The notes under the pieces: generated by a model | Seen by the model: only the letters and a program-made list of their open reading frames with translations | Told to the model about the DNA's origin: nothing | Database searches by the model: none | Source of the DNA: Myxococcota bacterium | GTDB lineage: Bacteria > Myxococcota_A > Polyangia > Palsa-1104 > JAEUJZ01 | DNA length: 43,841 bases | Reading direction: 5' to 3' | NCBI GenBank assembly: GCA_025057315.1 | Contig: JANWXW010000074.1 | Location: 1 to 43,841, forward strand | Part shown: one piece after another, positions 16,852 to 25,253 of the stretch | How positions within the stretch are numbered: the first letter of the stretch is position 1 | Layout: each line of letters starts with the position of its first letter | Made by a program: the position numbers and the translations under genes

Positions 16852-17262
16852 TCAGCGCATGCACCCTGGGGGAGGGTTGGTCACGCAGGCCGTGGGCGTG
16901 CAGGCGCACCCAGCACCTCCGCTGTCGCACTCGCACTGAGCCCCCTCGCCGCAGGGGTTGCCCATGTCGAGCCGGGGGTCGCACAGGAAGGTGCAGAAGA
17001 ACGTCTTGCGCATGGCCGTGTTGCCCAGCGACGAGCAGATGGTGGCGCGCATGTTGTTCTGGCAGTCCGCTATCCCCTGGCAGTACTTGCCAACGCCCAG
17101 GGAGTTGCCGGTGTCGCCGGGCCGGCCGCAGCAGGACTGGATGACCATGTCGCCCGAGGACGAGCTCAGGTCAGGCATCGACATGGCCATGTCGGTGTCA
17201 GCGGGGGCTGGGTTGTTGCAGGACAGCGAGGCTAGGCACAGGATTAGAATTAGGTTCCGCAT
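16852..17262 (-). CDS. Cys-rich lipoprotein
   Basis: 136 residues from the ATG at 17262. The signal is MRNLILILCLASLSC (Cys15). Twelve or more cysteines follow, spaced as in small disulfide-bonded modules (CCGRPG, CECDSGGAGCACTPTAC), resembling the Cys-rich modules common in myxobacterial exported proteins. No catalytic motif is visible. The gene has no Shine-Dalgarno; a promoter with TTGACG and TACCCT predicts a transcript starting at the ATG. It converges with the TPR gene. Confidence 0.75.
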   Translation of the reverse strand: MRNLILILCLASLSCNNPAPADTDMAMSMPDLSSSSGDMVIQSCCGRPGDTGNSLGVGKYCQGIADCQNNMRATICSSLGNTAMRKTFFCTFLCDPRLDMGNPCGEGAQCECDSGGAGCACTPTACVTNPPPGCMR

Positions 17263-17269
17263 AAGGCGG

Positions 17270-17298
17270 AGGGTAGCGAGGCCCTTGCGGGGCGTCAA
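17270..17298 (-). promoter_or_regulatory. Predicted sigma-70 promoter, leaderless
   Basis: On the minus strand TTGACG (17298-17293), a 17-nt spacer and TACCCT (17275-17270). Transcription would start at 17263-17262, the first base of the start codon. Confidence 0.55.
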
Positions 17299-17473
17299 TC
17301 GCGGAGCCTGTGGCCATCCAGCAGGGGGGAGCGACATGCGCCGTTGACTGGGGGCGGACGGTGCAGGGGCAGACGGAGCCCCTACCTAGATAGGGGAACG
17401 TGCATCCAGAACGCGCAGGCAGGTTTCTCGGTGCGGCTTGCTGCATCGTCCAACAGGGGTCTGGGAGTCTCTT

Positions 17474-18343
17474 ATGAAGGAAAAGTTTCTCATCGGTGTC
17501 CGAGCCGACGACCCGGAGCTCCTTCGCGGCTGCTCCTCGGCCGTTTCCAGCTTGGCGGAAACGCTGCCCATCCCCACCAGCTTGGACCTGCCGGGGCACT
17601 GCAGCGTGGACCTGGTGTTGTGGGCCCTTGGCGTCCCGCCGTGCGCGGACCTAGAACCCCTGGCCCGGTGGCGGGCACGGTATGCGCGTGTGCCCATCCT
17701 TCTGATGGGCCATGGCCTCAGCGCAGATGAGGCCGTGGAGCTGGTCCAGTGCGGGGTGAGGGACTTTCTGTCTCTGCCGCCGGACTGGACCGCGCTGGGG
17801 CGCAAGGTGCGGCGGATCCTGCTCGGGCGCCCACAGCCGGCGTTCGACACGCCGTTGCTCTCGCTGTGGATGGCTACTCCCCAAGCCACCGCCGGGTGGC
17901 GCGAGCCGGAGCCGGAGATGCCAAACCGGCGCCACTGCTTCCGCGCCCGCCTGCCCTGCAGCCAGCGCACCGTGGTGCAGATGCACTTTGCCACCGAGAC
18001 GGTGGAGGGGCTGCTGGCCGATCTCTCCGTGGAAACCGAGGGGCACTGGGGCGGCATGCTGCTGATCGTGGACGGCACCCGGCGGGCGCTGCTGCCGCCG
18101 GCCGACCAGCTGGTGCGCGGCCTGCAGTTCTGCATGACCACCCTGCTGCCTGAGCATCGTGCTCCGCTGGAGTTGCAAGCGCGGTTGATCCGCGTCGCGT
18201 CTCCACCCTCCACCTGCGCTCCGGTGCGTCTAGGGGTCCAGTACGGACCGCCACCCCCTGCGGTGCATGAGGCGATCCGGCGGTTTTGGTTGATGTGCCA
18301 GCGCCGCTTGATGCACCTGGTAGTTGACAGCGGCCCCCGCTAG
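17474..18343 (+). CDS. Pseudo-receiver plus PilZ-like protein
   Basis: 289 residues from ATG 17474, with GGGAG 5 nt upstream; the frame is open back to 17438. Residues 1-120 have a receiver-like alternation of strands and helices, but the phosphoacceptor aspartate in DLVLWALGVPP is replaced and the conserved Thr and Lys are also missing (ILLMGHG, FLSLPPD). The C-terminal ~130 residues look PilZ-like: RxxxR (RHCFR) and then DLS in LLADLSVETEG; DxSxxG is incomplete. PilZ domains bind cyclic di-GMP. Loss of the acceptor and a divergent PilZ motif suggest a ligand-independent or altered regulator. Its end overlaps the -35 region of the EF-P promoter. Confidence 0.6.
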   Translation: MKEKFLIGVRADDPELLRGCSSAVSSLAETLPIPTSLDLPGHCSVDLVLWALGVPPCADLEPLARWRARYARVPILLMGHGLSADEAVELVQCGVRDFLSLPPDWTALGRKVRRILLGRPQPAFDTPLLSLWMATPQATAGWREPEPEMPNRRHCFRARLPCSQRTVVQMHFATETVEGLLADLSVETEGHWGGMLLIVDGTRRALLPPADQLVRGLQFCMTTLLPEHRAPLELQARLIRVASPPSTCAPVRLGVQYGPPPPAVHEAIRRFWLMCQRRLMHLVVDSGPR

Positions 18344-18352
18344 CTGTACCAG
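18324..18352 (+). promoter_or_regulatory. Predicted sigma-70 promoter for efp
   Basis: A perfect TTGACA (18324-18329), a 17-nt spacer, then TACCAG (18347-18352). The -10 is weak, but the -35 is ideal. Transcription would start near 18359, about 47 nt before the EF-P ATG. The site begins inside the last codons of the preceding gene. Confidence 0.5.
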
Positions 18353-18405
18353 ACTTTCTTTCGTGGCGCTTGCCAAGCGCCCTTCCGGACCAAGGAACCC
18401 AATCC

Positions 18406-18981
<576 letters not shown>

Positions 18982-19030
18982 CTGGCTTCGTCGGGCTGAC
19001 CCTGGCATCCTGCTGGACGTTCGGCGGGCC

Positions 19031-20338
19031 ATGGAACCTGCAAAGACACCCACCCACCGCCTGGCTGACCTCGGCGCAGGCGCGTCGGGAAAGGGGCCCG
19101 TGCGGGTGTGCGGTCGGGTGGTGCAGTGCGCAGCCGATGGCTTGCTGCTGGATGATGGGTCTGCGGCGCGGAGCTTCCTCCGGACGCCGGGAGATGAGAC
19201 GGTGCGCGCCGGGGACCTGGTGGTGTTGGAATTGCCCGATGCGAGCTGTGTGCAGCCAGTGGGGGTGTGGGTTGTGGGCCGCCATGCGGGCCTGGGGGAG
19301 TTTCCCTCCCCCGAGGGGGAGTGGTACCGCCTGCATCGCAACGGCGCGCGGCGGCTACGCAACCTCATGCGGCGCTCGGTGCTGCTAACCGCGGTGCGGC
19401 GGTTCTTTGCAGACCGGGGCTTCGTCGAGATCGAGGCCCCGCTGCTGGTTCCGGCGCCAGGCCTGGAGCTGCACCTGGATGCATTTGCTGTCGGCAAAGA
19501 TCGCTATCTTATTACCTCGCCAGAGTATCAGCTCAAGCGCCTCTTGGTCGGGGGGTTAAGCCGCATCTTCAGCCTCGGGAAAGCCTTTCGCCGTGGCGAG
19601 GCCGGACCGCAGCACAACCCCGAGTTCACCCTGCTGGAATGGTATCGTGCCTGGGAGGGGTGGGAGGCCGTCGCACGCGATGTGGAGGAACTGTGCGCCG
19701 AGTTGGCGACGGCGGTGGCGGGGCGGCCTCGGGTCCGGTACCGTGATAAAGAGGTGGATCTTACGCCCCCATGGACGCGCATGACCGTTGCGGAGGCCCT
19801 GGAGCGCTACGCCGGGGTCCGACTCCGTGGCGACGAGAGCACCGAGGAGCTCCGGCACCTGCTCCGCCGCGCAGGACATGACCCGCGCGGGGCGGAGTCG
19901 TGGGACGACCTGTTTTTCTCTGTGTTTCTGGACCGCGTCGAGCCCCACCTGGGACGAGCACAAAGCCCAGATGAGGCGGCCCGTCCCGTGGTGCTGCATG
20001 ACTGGCCTCGGCCCTTGGGGGCCCTTGCGAGGAGCAAACCAGGTGCGCCAGAAGTGGTGGAGCGCTTCGAGGCATACGCTGGCGGCCTGGAGCTGTGCAA
20101 TGGCTTCGGAGAGCTTTGCGATCCGGTGGAGCAACGAGCGCGGTTCATGCAGGACCTGGCCGAGCGGCAGCGACGGGGGCTGCCGACCTACCCGCTGGAT
20201 GAGCGCTTCCTGGCAGCCCTCGCTGAGGGCATGCCCCCATCAGGGGGGGTGGCACTGGGCCTGGACCGGCTGCTCATGCTGCTGCTGGAGGCAGAAGACA
20301 TCAGCGAGGTGCTCCCGTTTGCCTGGAGCGAACTCTAG
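19031..20338 (+). CDS. epmA: EF-P lysine ligase (EpmA/PoxA/GenX) with N-terminal extension
   Basis: 435 residues. Residues from about 105 on match EpmA, a class II lysyl-tRNA synthetase-like enzyme that attaches lysine to EF-P. The motif 2 region is FRRGEAGPQHNPEFTLLEWY (186-205), motif 3 is GVALGLDRLLML (from about 410), and LELCNGFGELCDP is conserved. Enterobacterial EpmA is about 325 residues without an anticodon-binding domain; here the first ~100 residues look like a small OB-fold (VRVCGRVVQCAADGLLLDDG), as in LysRS but shorter. Synteny with efp makes EpmA far more likely than a tRNA ligase. The EpmB aminomutase is not in this window. The 3' end overlaps convergent lnt by 38 bp. Confidence 0.92.
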   Translation: MEPAKTPTHRLADLGAGASGKGPVRVCGRVVQCAADGLLLDDGSAARSFLRTPGDETVRAGDLVVLELPDASCVQPVGVWVVGRHAGLGEFPSPEGEWYRLHRNGARRLRNLMRRSVLLTAVRRFFADRGFVEIEAPLLVPAPGLELHLDAFAVGKDRYLITSPEYQLKRLLVGGLSRIFSLGKAFRRGEAGPQHNPEFTLLEWYRAWEGWEAVARDVEELCAELATAVAGRPRVRYRDKEVDLTPPWTRMTVAEALERYAGVRLRGDESTEELRHLLRRAGHDPRGAESWDDLFFSVFLDRVEPHLGRAQSPDEAARPVVLHDWPRPLGALARSKPGAPEVVERFEAYAGGLELCNGFGELCDPVEQRARFMQDLAERQRRGLPTYPLDERFLAALAEGMPPSGGVALGLDRLLMLLLEAEDISEVLPFAWSEL

Positions 20339-22403
20339 CGACCCGGCGAGCGAGCAGGCCTGCGATCTGGCTGGCAGCCAGGCACAGCAGGGTCAGCAGC
20401 ATGACCTCGCCGGTGTTGCCCTCCATGCGTCCGACCAGGAGCACGGGGGCAATCGTCACCCCGAGCACGGCCAGCAGTGTCTCCAGCCGTCCCGGCACGT
20501 GGTGCGGCTCGGCCGGCTCGCCAGCGGCCCGGCTGCACACCACCGCCCCGAGTGCGGCAGACAGCGTGATGAGCAAAAGGCCCAGCTGCCAGGTGGCCCG
20601 GAACACTGCCTCCTCCGCCAGCGCCTCCTCACCGCGGTGGGCCAGCACCGCATAGAGGACCTTCACATCGATTCCAGGGATCAGCACGGCCAGCAGCAGC
20701 AGCGACAGGTGCAGCGCCACCAGCCCACCGAGCAGCCAGCGCCAGCGGACCGGACGATCCCCTCGCCAGCGGGCCACTGCTCCCAGCAGCAGCACCACCG
20801 CCAGACAACCACCGCCGAACGACTCGCCCAGCCGCTGGTACAGCCCTCCGGGCGGCAGCAGCGCTGCCTCCTCCAGCAGCGTGGTTGGCGCCACGCCCGG
20901 AGTGACCACCGGATCCACCGAGGGGCCTGCTTGGTAGACGCGCCCCGTGGCATCGATGAAGGCGGACACGCCGGTGTTGACCGCACGCACCAGGTCCACG
21001 CGGTGCTCCACGGCGCGGAAGACGCTTAGCGCCAGATGCTCCCAGGGCTCTGAGGTGGCCCCGAACCAGGCGTCGTTGGTGATGTTGATGAGCAGGTTAG
21101 GCGGCGTCTGGGTATCAAACAGGCGCCGGGCGAAGGCTGGAATGATGTCCTCGTAGCAGATCATGGGGCCGATGCGGTAGGTCTGGCCCTGGTGCAGAAG
21201 GGGAAAGGTGGTGGTGGTGGTGCCGCGAGCGAAGTTCGACATCTCCGGCACCAACTCTCTGAGCCACCCCATGTGCTCGGCATAGGGGATGTACTCGCCG
21301 AAGATAAGCAGAAAGTTCTTGTCGAAGGTGCCGGTGATGCGGCCGTCCCGGTCCATCATGAGCGCCGTGTTGTAGGGCACGGCCCGCGGGCCGCTCACAT
21401 CATAGGTGAGCGCACCAAAGAGCAGCGGCGTGGAGAAGCCACGGCGCACCCGCCGCGGGTCGTCCTCTGGGAAGTCCGCGACCACCGGGCGCCGCAACGG
21501 GAAGGGATAGGAGGATTCCGGCCAGACAATCAGCTCTGCGCCGCGCTGCTCCAGGGCGGCTGACAGGCGCTGATGCACGGCAGCTTGCTCCTCGCGTAGC
21601 CCGGGCACGAACTTCTCATGAATGCCGATGTTGGCCTGTACGACGCCGACGCGGATCTTCGGCGCGGCAGCGCGGGCACCCTGCACCTGCTGAATGCGCA
21701 CCAGACCATAGCCCAGGCACGCCAGGATCACCAGCACGGCCAGCCCTGGCGCACGCAGCGCGCGCCGCTCCGGCCAACCGCGGGCCCGCCACAGGGCGCA
21801 GCCCAGATCGAACAGCGCGCCGTTGGCGAGCACCAGCAGGAAGCTGACCCCTAGAGGACCGGTGATGTCGGCAATCTGGATAACTGGCGGCACCCACGCC
21901 TGGGTGATGGCCAGGTACCAGGGGAACACATAAGGCACGCACAGCTCGCAGGCCGTCCAGCACAGAGGCGCCAGCCACGTGACGGGGATGTTGAGATGGG
22001 TGCGCAGACGGCACAGGGACCAGGCGAAGAAGCCAAAGGTGATCGCCTGGTAGGCGATGAGAAGGACGAAAATGGGCAGTGCAGCCACCAGCGGCATGTG
22101 CCCAAACCGCTGCAACAGACCCACAATCCAGTAAAATCCGCCGCCGTTGGCCAGCAGCCCGCAGAGCCAGCCCCACAGGAAGGCATGGCCACCTCGCGGC
22201 GACCCATCTCCGTCGAGGAGCACGGCCAGCAGAGGCACCATCCCGACCCAACACAGGGGCCAGATGTCAAAGTCCGCACAGGACAAAAACAGCAGGGTAC
22301 CGGCTAGAGACGAGAGCGCGATTCGTCCGACCGGGTTGATAGCAAGCGCATGCAGGAGCCGCAGAGCGGCAGGAAGTGGGCGGACAGGTGGCTGGGATGG
22401 CAT
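20301..22403 (-). CDS. lnt: Apolipoprotein N-acyltransferase with C-terminal extension
   Basis: 700 residues. The N-terminal half has six or more membrane helices and a nitrilase-like domain at about 250-505 with the Lnt triad: Glu296 (WPESSYP), Lys362 (DKNFLLIFGEYIP) and Cys416 (MICYEDIIP). Lnt adds the third acyl chain to lipoproteins in the inner membrane, fitting the many lipoproteins here. E. coli Lnt is 512 residues with one terminal helix; this one continues for about 165 more, with several extra hydrophobic segments (for example LLLITLSAALGAVV). The start is ATG 22403; GGAGG lies unusually far (about 17 nt) upstream, within a tandem 40-bp duplication covering the start. The 3' end overlaps epmA by 38 bp. 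Confidence 0.95.
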   Translation of the reverse strand: MPSQPPVRPLPAALRLLHALAINPVGRIALSSLAGTLLFLSCADFDIWPLCWVGMVPLLAVLLDGDGSPRGGHAFLWGWLCGLLANGGGFYWIVGLLQRFGHMPLVAALPIFVLLIAYQAITFGFFAWSLCRLRTHLNIPVTWLAPLCWTACELCVPYVFPWYLAITQAWVPPVIQIADITGPLGVSFLLVLANGALFDLGCALWRARGWPERRALRAPGLAVLVILACLGYGLVRIQQVQGARAAAPKIRVGVVQANIGIHEKFVPGLREEQAAVHQRLSAALEQRGAELIVWPESSYPFPLRRPVVADFPEDDPRRVRRGFSTPLLFGALTYDVSGPRAVPYNTALMMDRDGRITGTFDKNFLLIFGEYIPYAEHMGWLRELVPEMSNFARGTTTTTFPLLHQGQTYRIGPMICYEDIIPAFARRLFDTQTPPNLLINITNDAWFGATSEPWEHLALSVFRAVEHRVDLVRAVNTGVSAFIDATGRVYQAGPSVDPVVTPGVAPTTLLEEAALLPPGGLYQRLGESFGGGCLAVVLLLGAVARWRGDRPVRWRWLLGGLVALHLSLLLLAVLIPGIDVKVLYAVLAHRGEEALAEEAVFRATWQLGLLLITLSAALGAVVCSRAAGEPAEPHHVPGRLETLLAVLGVTIAPVLLVGRMEGNTGEVMLLTLLCLAASQIAGLLARRVARVRSRQTGAPR

Positions 22404-22466
22404 GCGGCAGCGGAATCCTACCTCCAGGTGGCTGGGACGGCATGGGGCAACGGAATCCTACCTCAA
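22387..22466. repeat. Tandem 40-bp duplication over the lnt start
   Basis: Copies 22387-22426 and 22427-22466 share the pattern GTGGCTGGGAYGGCATGSGG and CGGAATCCTACCTC, with five differences. Read on the minus strand, each unit holds GAGGTAGGAT and ATGCC(A/G)TCCCAGCCACC, so the lnt ribosome site and first codons exist twice. Because 40 is not divisible by three, the upstream ATG (22443) is out of frame with lnt and opens an ORF of roughly 57 codons. Confidence 0.8.
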
Positions 22467-22527
22467 AGTGCCCTTGGGCCGCGCTGGATGGGCCCCTTGT
22501 CCCACCGAGCAGTATGATAGGTCAAGT

Positions 22528-23832
22528 ATGATGCGCCTTCCCTTCGCGCCGTGCATCCCGCTTCTGGTCCTGCTGCTCGGCGCTTGCCGCGAGCGAGCGC
22601 GCCCGGTCGAGGCGCCGCCGCAGCCCGCTTTCCCGCCTGATGCAGCGGTGGTGGTCTCTCTGGGAGAGCACGATACCCTGCAGGGGGCGCGACAGGGGCT
22701 TGCCGCTGCCCTCAAGCTGAGAGCAAACTTACCGCTCCCCTTCCCGCGGGTGGAGCGCCATGGAGATCTGTTCCGCGTGGTGGCGGCACGGGGCAAGTAC
22801 GCCGCCCTGGAACCCCTGTTGGGGGAGCTAGGTAAGAGCGGAGGGGCGCACAGGGTGATTCCGGCCAGCCAGGCAGGAGGCGACGACGTGGTGCGGCTGG
22901 CAATCGTCTGCACAGAAGGTGCCGCGGCGCCCCTGTATGCTCCTGTTCTGCCTGAGTCGGGCCTTCCTGCCGAGATAGCGCGGCTGCCCCACGGGGAGGT
23001 GCTCGTCCCGCTAGAGGACGAGGGCGGACTGGAGGAGGATAGCCCGGAGGCGGAGCGGGGGTTTATCAAGGTGGTGGCTCCCCAGCAGGGCATGGTGCGC
23101 GGTCCGGATGTCCTGCTGCCGGCCGATTGCACCCCACGCGACGAGGACAACGACGACGGCAACGGCCATCTGCTTGGCGGCGGTCGCCTGTGCCTAACCA
23201 CGCGCTTTTCTGGCCGCGATGGCGATGTGGCTCGGGCAGCGCTGGTGGCGGTGGCGCCGAACTACCGGCGGTGCCATCGTTTCCCCGATGCCGGGACGTT
23301 TGATGGCTTCGATCAGCACCCGGCAGGCACACAGTTTGCCGTCGAAGCCATAGGCAGTGGCGGGGCCGGAGTCTCGGTCTACGACGTCTCTGCCGAGGGC
23401 GTGCTCACCCTCCGCTTCCATGTGGTTGGCCTCACCAGACCAGTGTATCTGGGCGGTAGCCTGGTCGCTGTTGAGGAGACTGCAGACCGCCAGGCGTTGG
23501 TGGTGATTGGACCCGAAGCGCTGCAAGGGCCAGGGTCCCCCACGCCGCGGCGCATCTTTTCCGTCGGGGCTGCCCAGTTCCATCCCGCGGTGCCGACCCA
23601 CCGGCCAGCTGCGCCGACGCTGCAGGATGGGCGCGTGACGGCCGTATTCCACCAGGCGTGCAACCGGATCGAAGAACGGCGCGTGCGCAGCGTCGCCCGG
23701 GGCGACTTTGAGCAGTGCGTGCGGGAGATGGAGGTCGAGGTCGGCCTGGACGCCTCCGCTCCACAGACCCGCTGCCAGCTGAACAACTCGCCCAGTGGGC
23801 TCGACCAGCCTCTTCGCACCAGCTGCCCTTGA
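22528..23832 (+). CDS. Lipoprotein of unknown function
   Basis: 434 residues from ATG 22528 (a second ATG follows at once). The signal ends LLVLLLGAC (Cys20). The open frame runs back to 22147, inside lnt antisense, but the lipobox fixes the start. Residues around 160-195 (GFIKVVAPQQGMVRGPDVLL) resemble an SH3-like module; the remainder is beta-rich with scattered cysteines (LPADCTP, RRCHRFPD, CNRIEERRV, CQLNNSPS). No enzyme motif is visible. A TATGAT (22513-22518) ends 9 nt before the ATG, giving a leader of about 3 nt if used. The 3' end is followed by direct repeats and converges with the ketosynthase homologue. Confidence 0.75.
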   Translation: MMRLPFAPCIPLLVLLLGACRERARPVEAPPQPAFPPDAAVVVSLGEHDTLQGARQGLAAALKLRANLPLPFPRVERHGDLFRVVAARGKYAALEPLLGELGKSGGAHRVIPASQAGGDDVVRLAIVCTEGAAAPLYAPVLPESGLPAEIARLPHGEVLVPLEDEGGLEEDSPEAERGFIKVVAPQQGMVRGPDVLLPADCTPRDEDNDDGNGHLLGGGRLCLTTRFSGRDGDVARAALVAVAPNYRRCHRFPDAGTFDGFDQHPAGTQFAVEAIGSGGAGVSVYDVSAEGVLTLRFHVVGLTRPVYLGGSLVAVEETADRQALVVIGPEALQGPGSPTPRRIFSVGAAQFHPAVPTHRPAAPTLQDGRVTAVFHQACNRIEERRVRSVARGDFEQCVREMEVEVGLDASAPQTRCQLNNSPSGLDQPLRTSCP

Positions 23833-23840
23833 TGGGGGCT

Positions 23841-23944
23841 CGGCGCCGAGCGTGCGCCCCTGTCCTTCAGGGTTCTTGGTCGCTGGCTTCTTGGCGGTGG
23901 TCTTGGCAGCTGCAGCGCCGAGCGTGCGCCTCTGTCCTTCAGGG
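23841..23944. repeat. 32-bp direct repeat, 72 bp apart, between convergent genes
   Basis: Copies 23841-23872 and 23913-23944 match at 30 of 32 positions (core GCGCCGAGCGTGCGCC, then CTGTCCTTCAGGG). Each contains short self-complementary parts (GGCGC with GCGCC; CCTG with CAGG), so each could form a small hairpin. Copy 2 overlaps the stop codon of the ketosynthase homologue. A role in ending convergent transcription is possible but unproven; there is no T-run. Confidence 0.7.
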
Positions 23945-25225
23945 GGCCGTCAGCACCAGCGCCACGGTGGCCCCGCCCTGGGCTAGCACCGGGATCAAGA
24001 CCGATCTGACCGTCGCGGCACGCGATTGTAGGCACAGGCCTGGTAGCGCAGCTTCGGCATCTGGTTCTTCGCAGCGTGCCGACCCCGGAATCCGCTGCCG
24101 TCGGAGCACGTCGATTGCGACAGCCAGCCGCAGCGCTGGCGACATCATGCTCTCTCCTGTCTGCCCTAGGATCGAGGAAATGGGCACCGTCTCGGCCGCC
24201 GTCCCCAGGGCTGCCCGCAGCACCCGGCTCTCCACCAGCTCTAGGTCGGTACCGTTTCCGCCGCCCGCCACATAGTCGATGTCTCGAGCCGACAGCCCGG
24301 CCTGTCGCATGGCCGTCTGCACCGCCGCGACTGCGCCCGCCACGGGTGGATCCTCTCCCGGCCGACGCCAGCCTACGCGCGGTCGGTCGTCGCCGCCTCG
24401 GCCTACGCCGGCCAGCCTTGCCAGCACCGTTGCGCCGCGAGCGCGCGCATCCTGTTCCCGTTCCAGCAGCAGCAGCACGGCCCCCTCGCCCAGGGCGGTG
24501 CCAGCGCGGCGACGGTCGTAGGGCCGCATGGGAACTCCTTCTGCGCCAAGGGCACCCAGGCGCGCATATCCGTGCGCCACCCACGGACCCAGCTCCTCGA
24601 ATCCGCCCGCTAGGATGGCGTCAGCACGGCCGCGCAGGAGCTGGTCCCGAGCCGTGGCCACTGCCTCAACCGCTGACAGATCGCGGTGGTTTACCGTGAT
24701 GTTGGGGCCCAGGAGCTGGAGCTCCATGGCCAGCATTGCTGCGCCCGTATTCATCACCGTGGTCGGGAACATGGTCGGCGAGGCGTTGTCTGGCCCGCCC
24801 ACCAGGTGCCCCGAGGTAAACTCCATCACCTGATCCACCGAACCCAGGCCTGTCCCTAGAACCACACCGATGCGCTCGCCGCTGCAGTTGGGCAGGGCCC
24901 CCGCTGGCCCGAGCGGACCAGGTCCGAGGCCGAGAGCCTGACGACCAGCGACGATACAGAACTGCGCAATGCGCGGAATGCGTCTGAGCCGAGCTGGATC
25001 GATGGCAGCGCGCGCACCAAACTCCCCGACCCGCGCCACCTCGATGGGCCGTCCTTCCTGAGGCCCCTTGCCCCGGGGCACCCACCGCCCTATCTCTTTA
25101 TCCTGTCGGAGGGCGCTGTGCCCGCTGTCCAGTGCGGCCGAGAACGCAGCGGGGTCCGTGCCGATTGGGGTAACAAGACCAATGCCCGTGATAGCGATAG
25201 CTTGCGGCTCGTGGATGGTCGGCAT
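23939..25225 (-). CDS. Beta-ketoacyl-ACP synthase homologue lacking the catalytic triad
   Basis: 428 residues, FabF-length, from ATG 25225 (AAGGA, 5 nt spacing). The thiolase fold is clear: ITGIGLVTPIG at the start, GVVLGTGLGSVDQ, FPTTVMNTGAAMLAMEL, then GPNITVNHRDLSAVEAV. In active enzymes the last reads like GPNIAISTAC with the nucleophilic Cys; here Asp182 stands there. The first catalytic His (YVNAHGT) is replaced in YVAGGGNGT (about 318-326), and the second (TGH) by Gln355 in SSILGQTGE. All three C-H-H residues are missing, so it cannot condense in the usual way. This resembles chain-length factors (KS-beta), partners of active ketosynthases, but no partner or ACP gene is nearby. The family call is firm; the role is unknown. 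Confidence 0.85.
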   Translation of the reverse strand: MPTIHEPQAIAITGIGLVTPIGTDPAAFSAALDSGHSALRQDKEIGRWVPRGKGPQEGRPIEVARVGEFGARAAIDPARLRRIPRIAQFCIVAGRQALGLGPGPLGPAGALPNCSGERIGVVLGTGLGSVDQVMEFTSGHLVGGPDNASPTMFPTTVMNTGAAMLAMELQLLGPNITVNHRDLSAVEAVATARDQLLRGRADAILAGGFEELGPWVAHGYARLGALGAEGVPMRPYDRRRAGTALGEGAVLLLLEREQDARARGATVLARLAGVGRGGDDRPRVGWRRPGEDPPVAGAVAAVQTAMRQAGLSARDIDYVAGGGNGTDLELVESRVLRAALGTAAETVPISSILGQTGESMMSPALRLAVAIDVLRRQRIPGSARCEEPDAEAALPGLCLQSRAATVRSVLIPVLAQGGATVALVLTAP

Positions 25226-25230
25226 GCCGA
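25219..25230. other. 12-bp perfect palindrome between divergent genes
   Basis: TCGGCATGCCGA lies over the start codon of the ketosynthase homologue and 24 bp before the next, divergent gene. The two start codons are only 28 bp apart, so a bound dimer could affect both. It may also be chance. Confidence 0.3.
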
Positions 25231-25253
25231 TCCTTGGCTACCATAAAAACAGG

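Noticed and set aside
19031..20338. A lysyl-tRNA synthetase instead of EpmA
   Set aside because: It is too short for LysRS, has NPEFTLLEWY typical of EpmA, and sits directly after efp.
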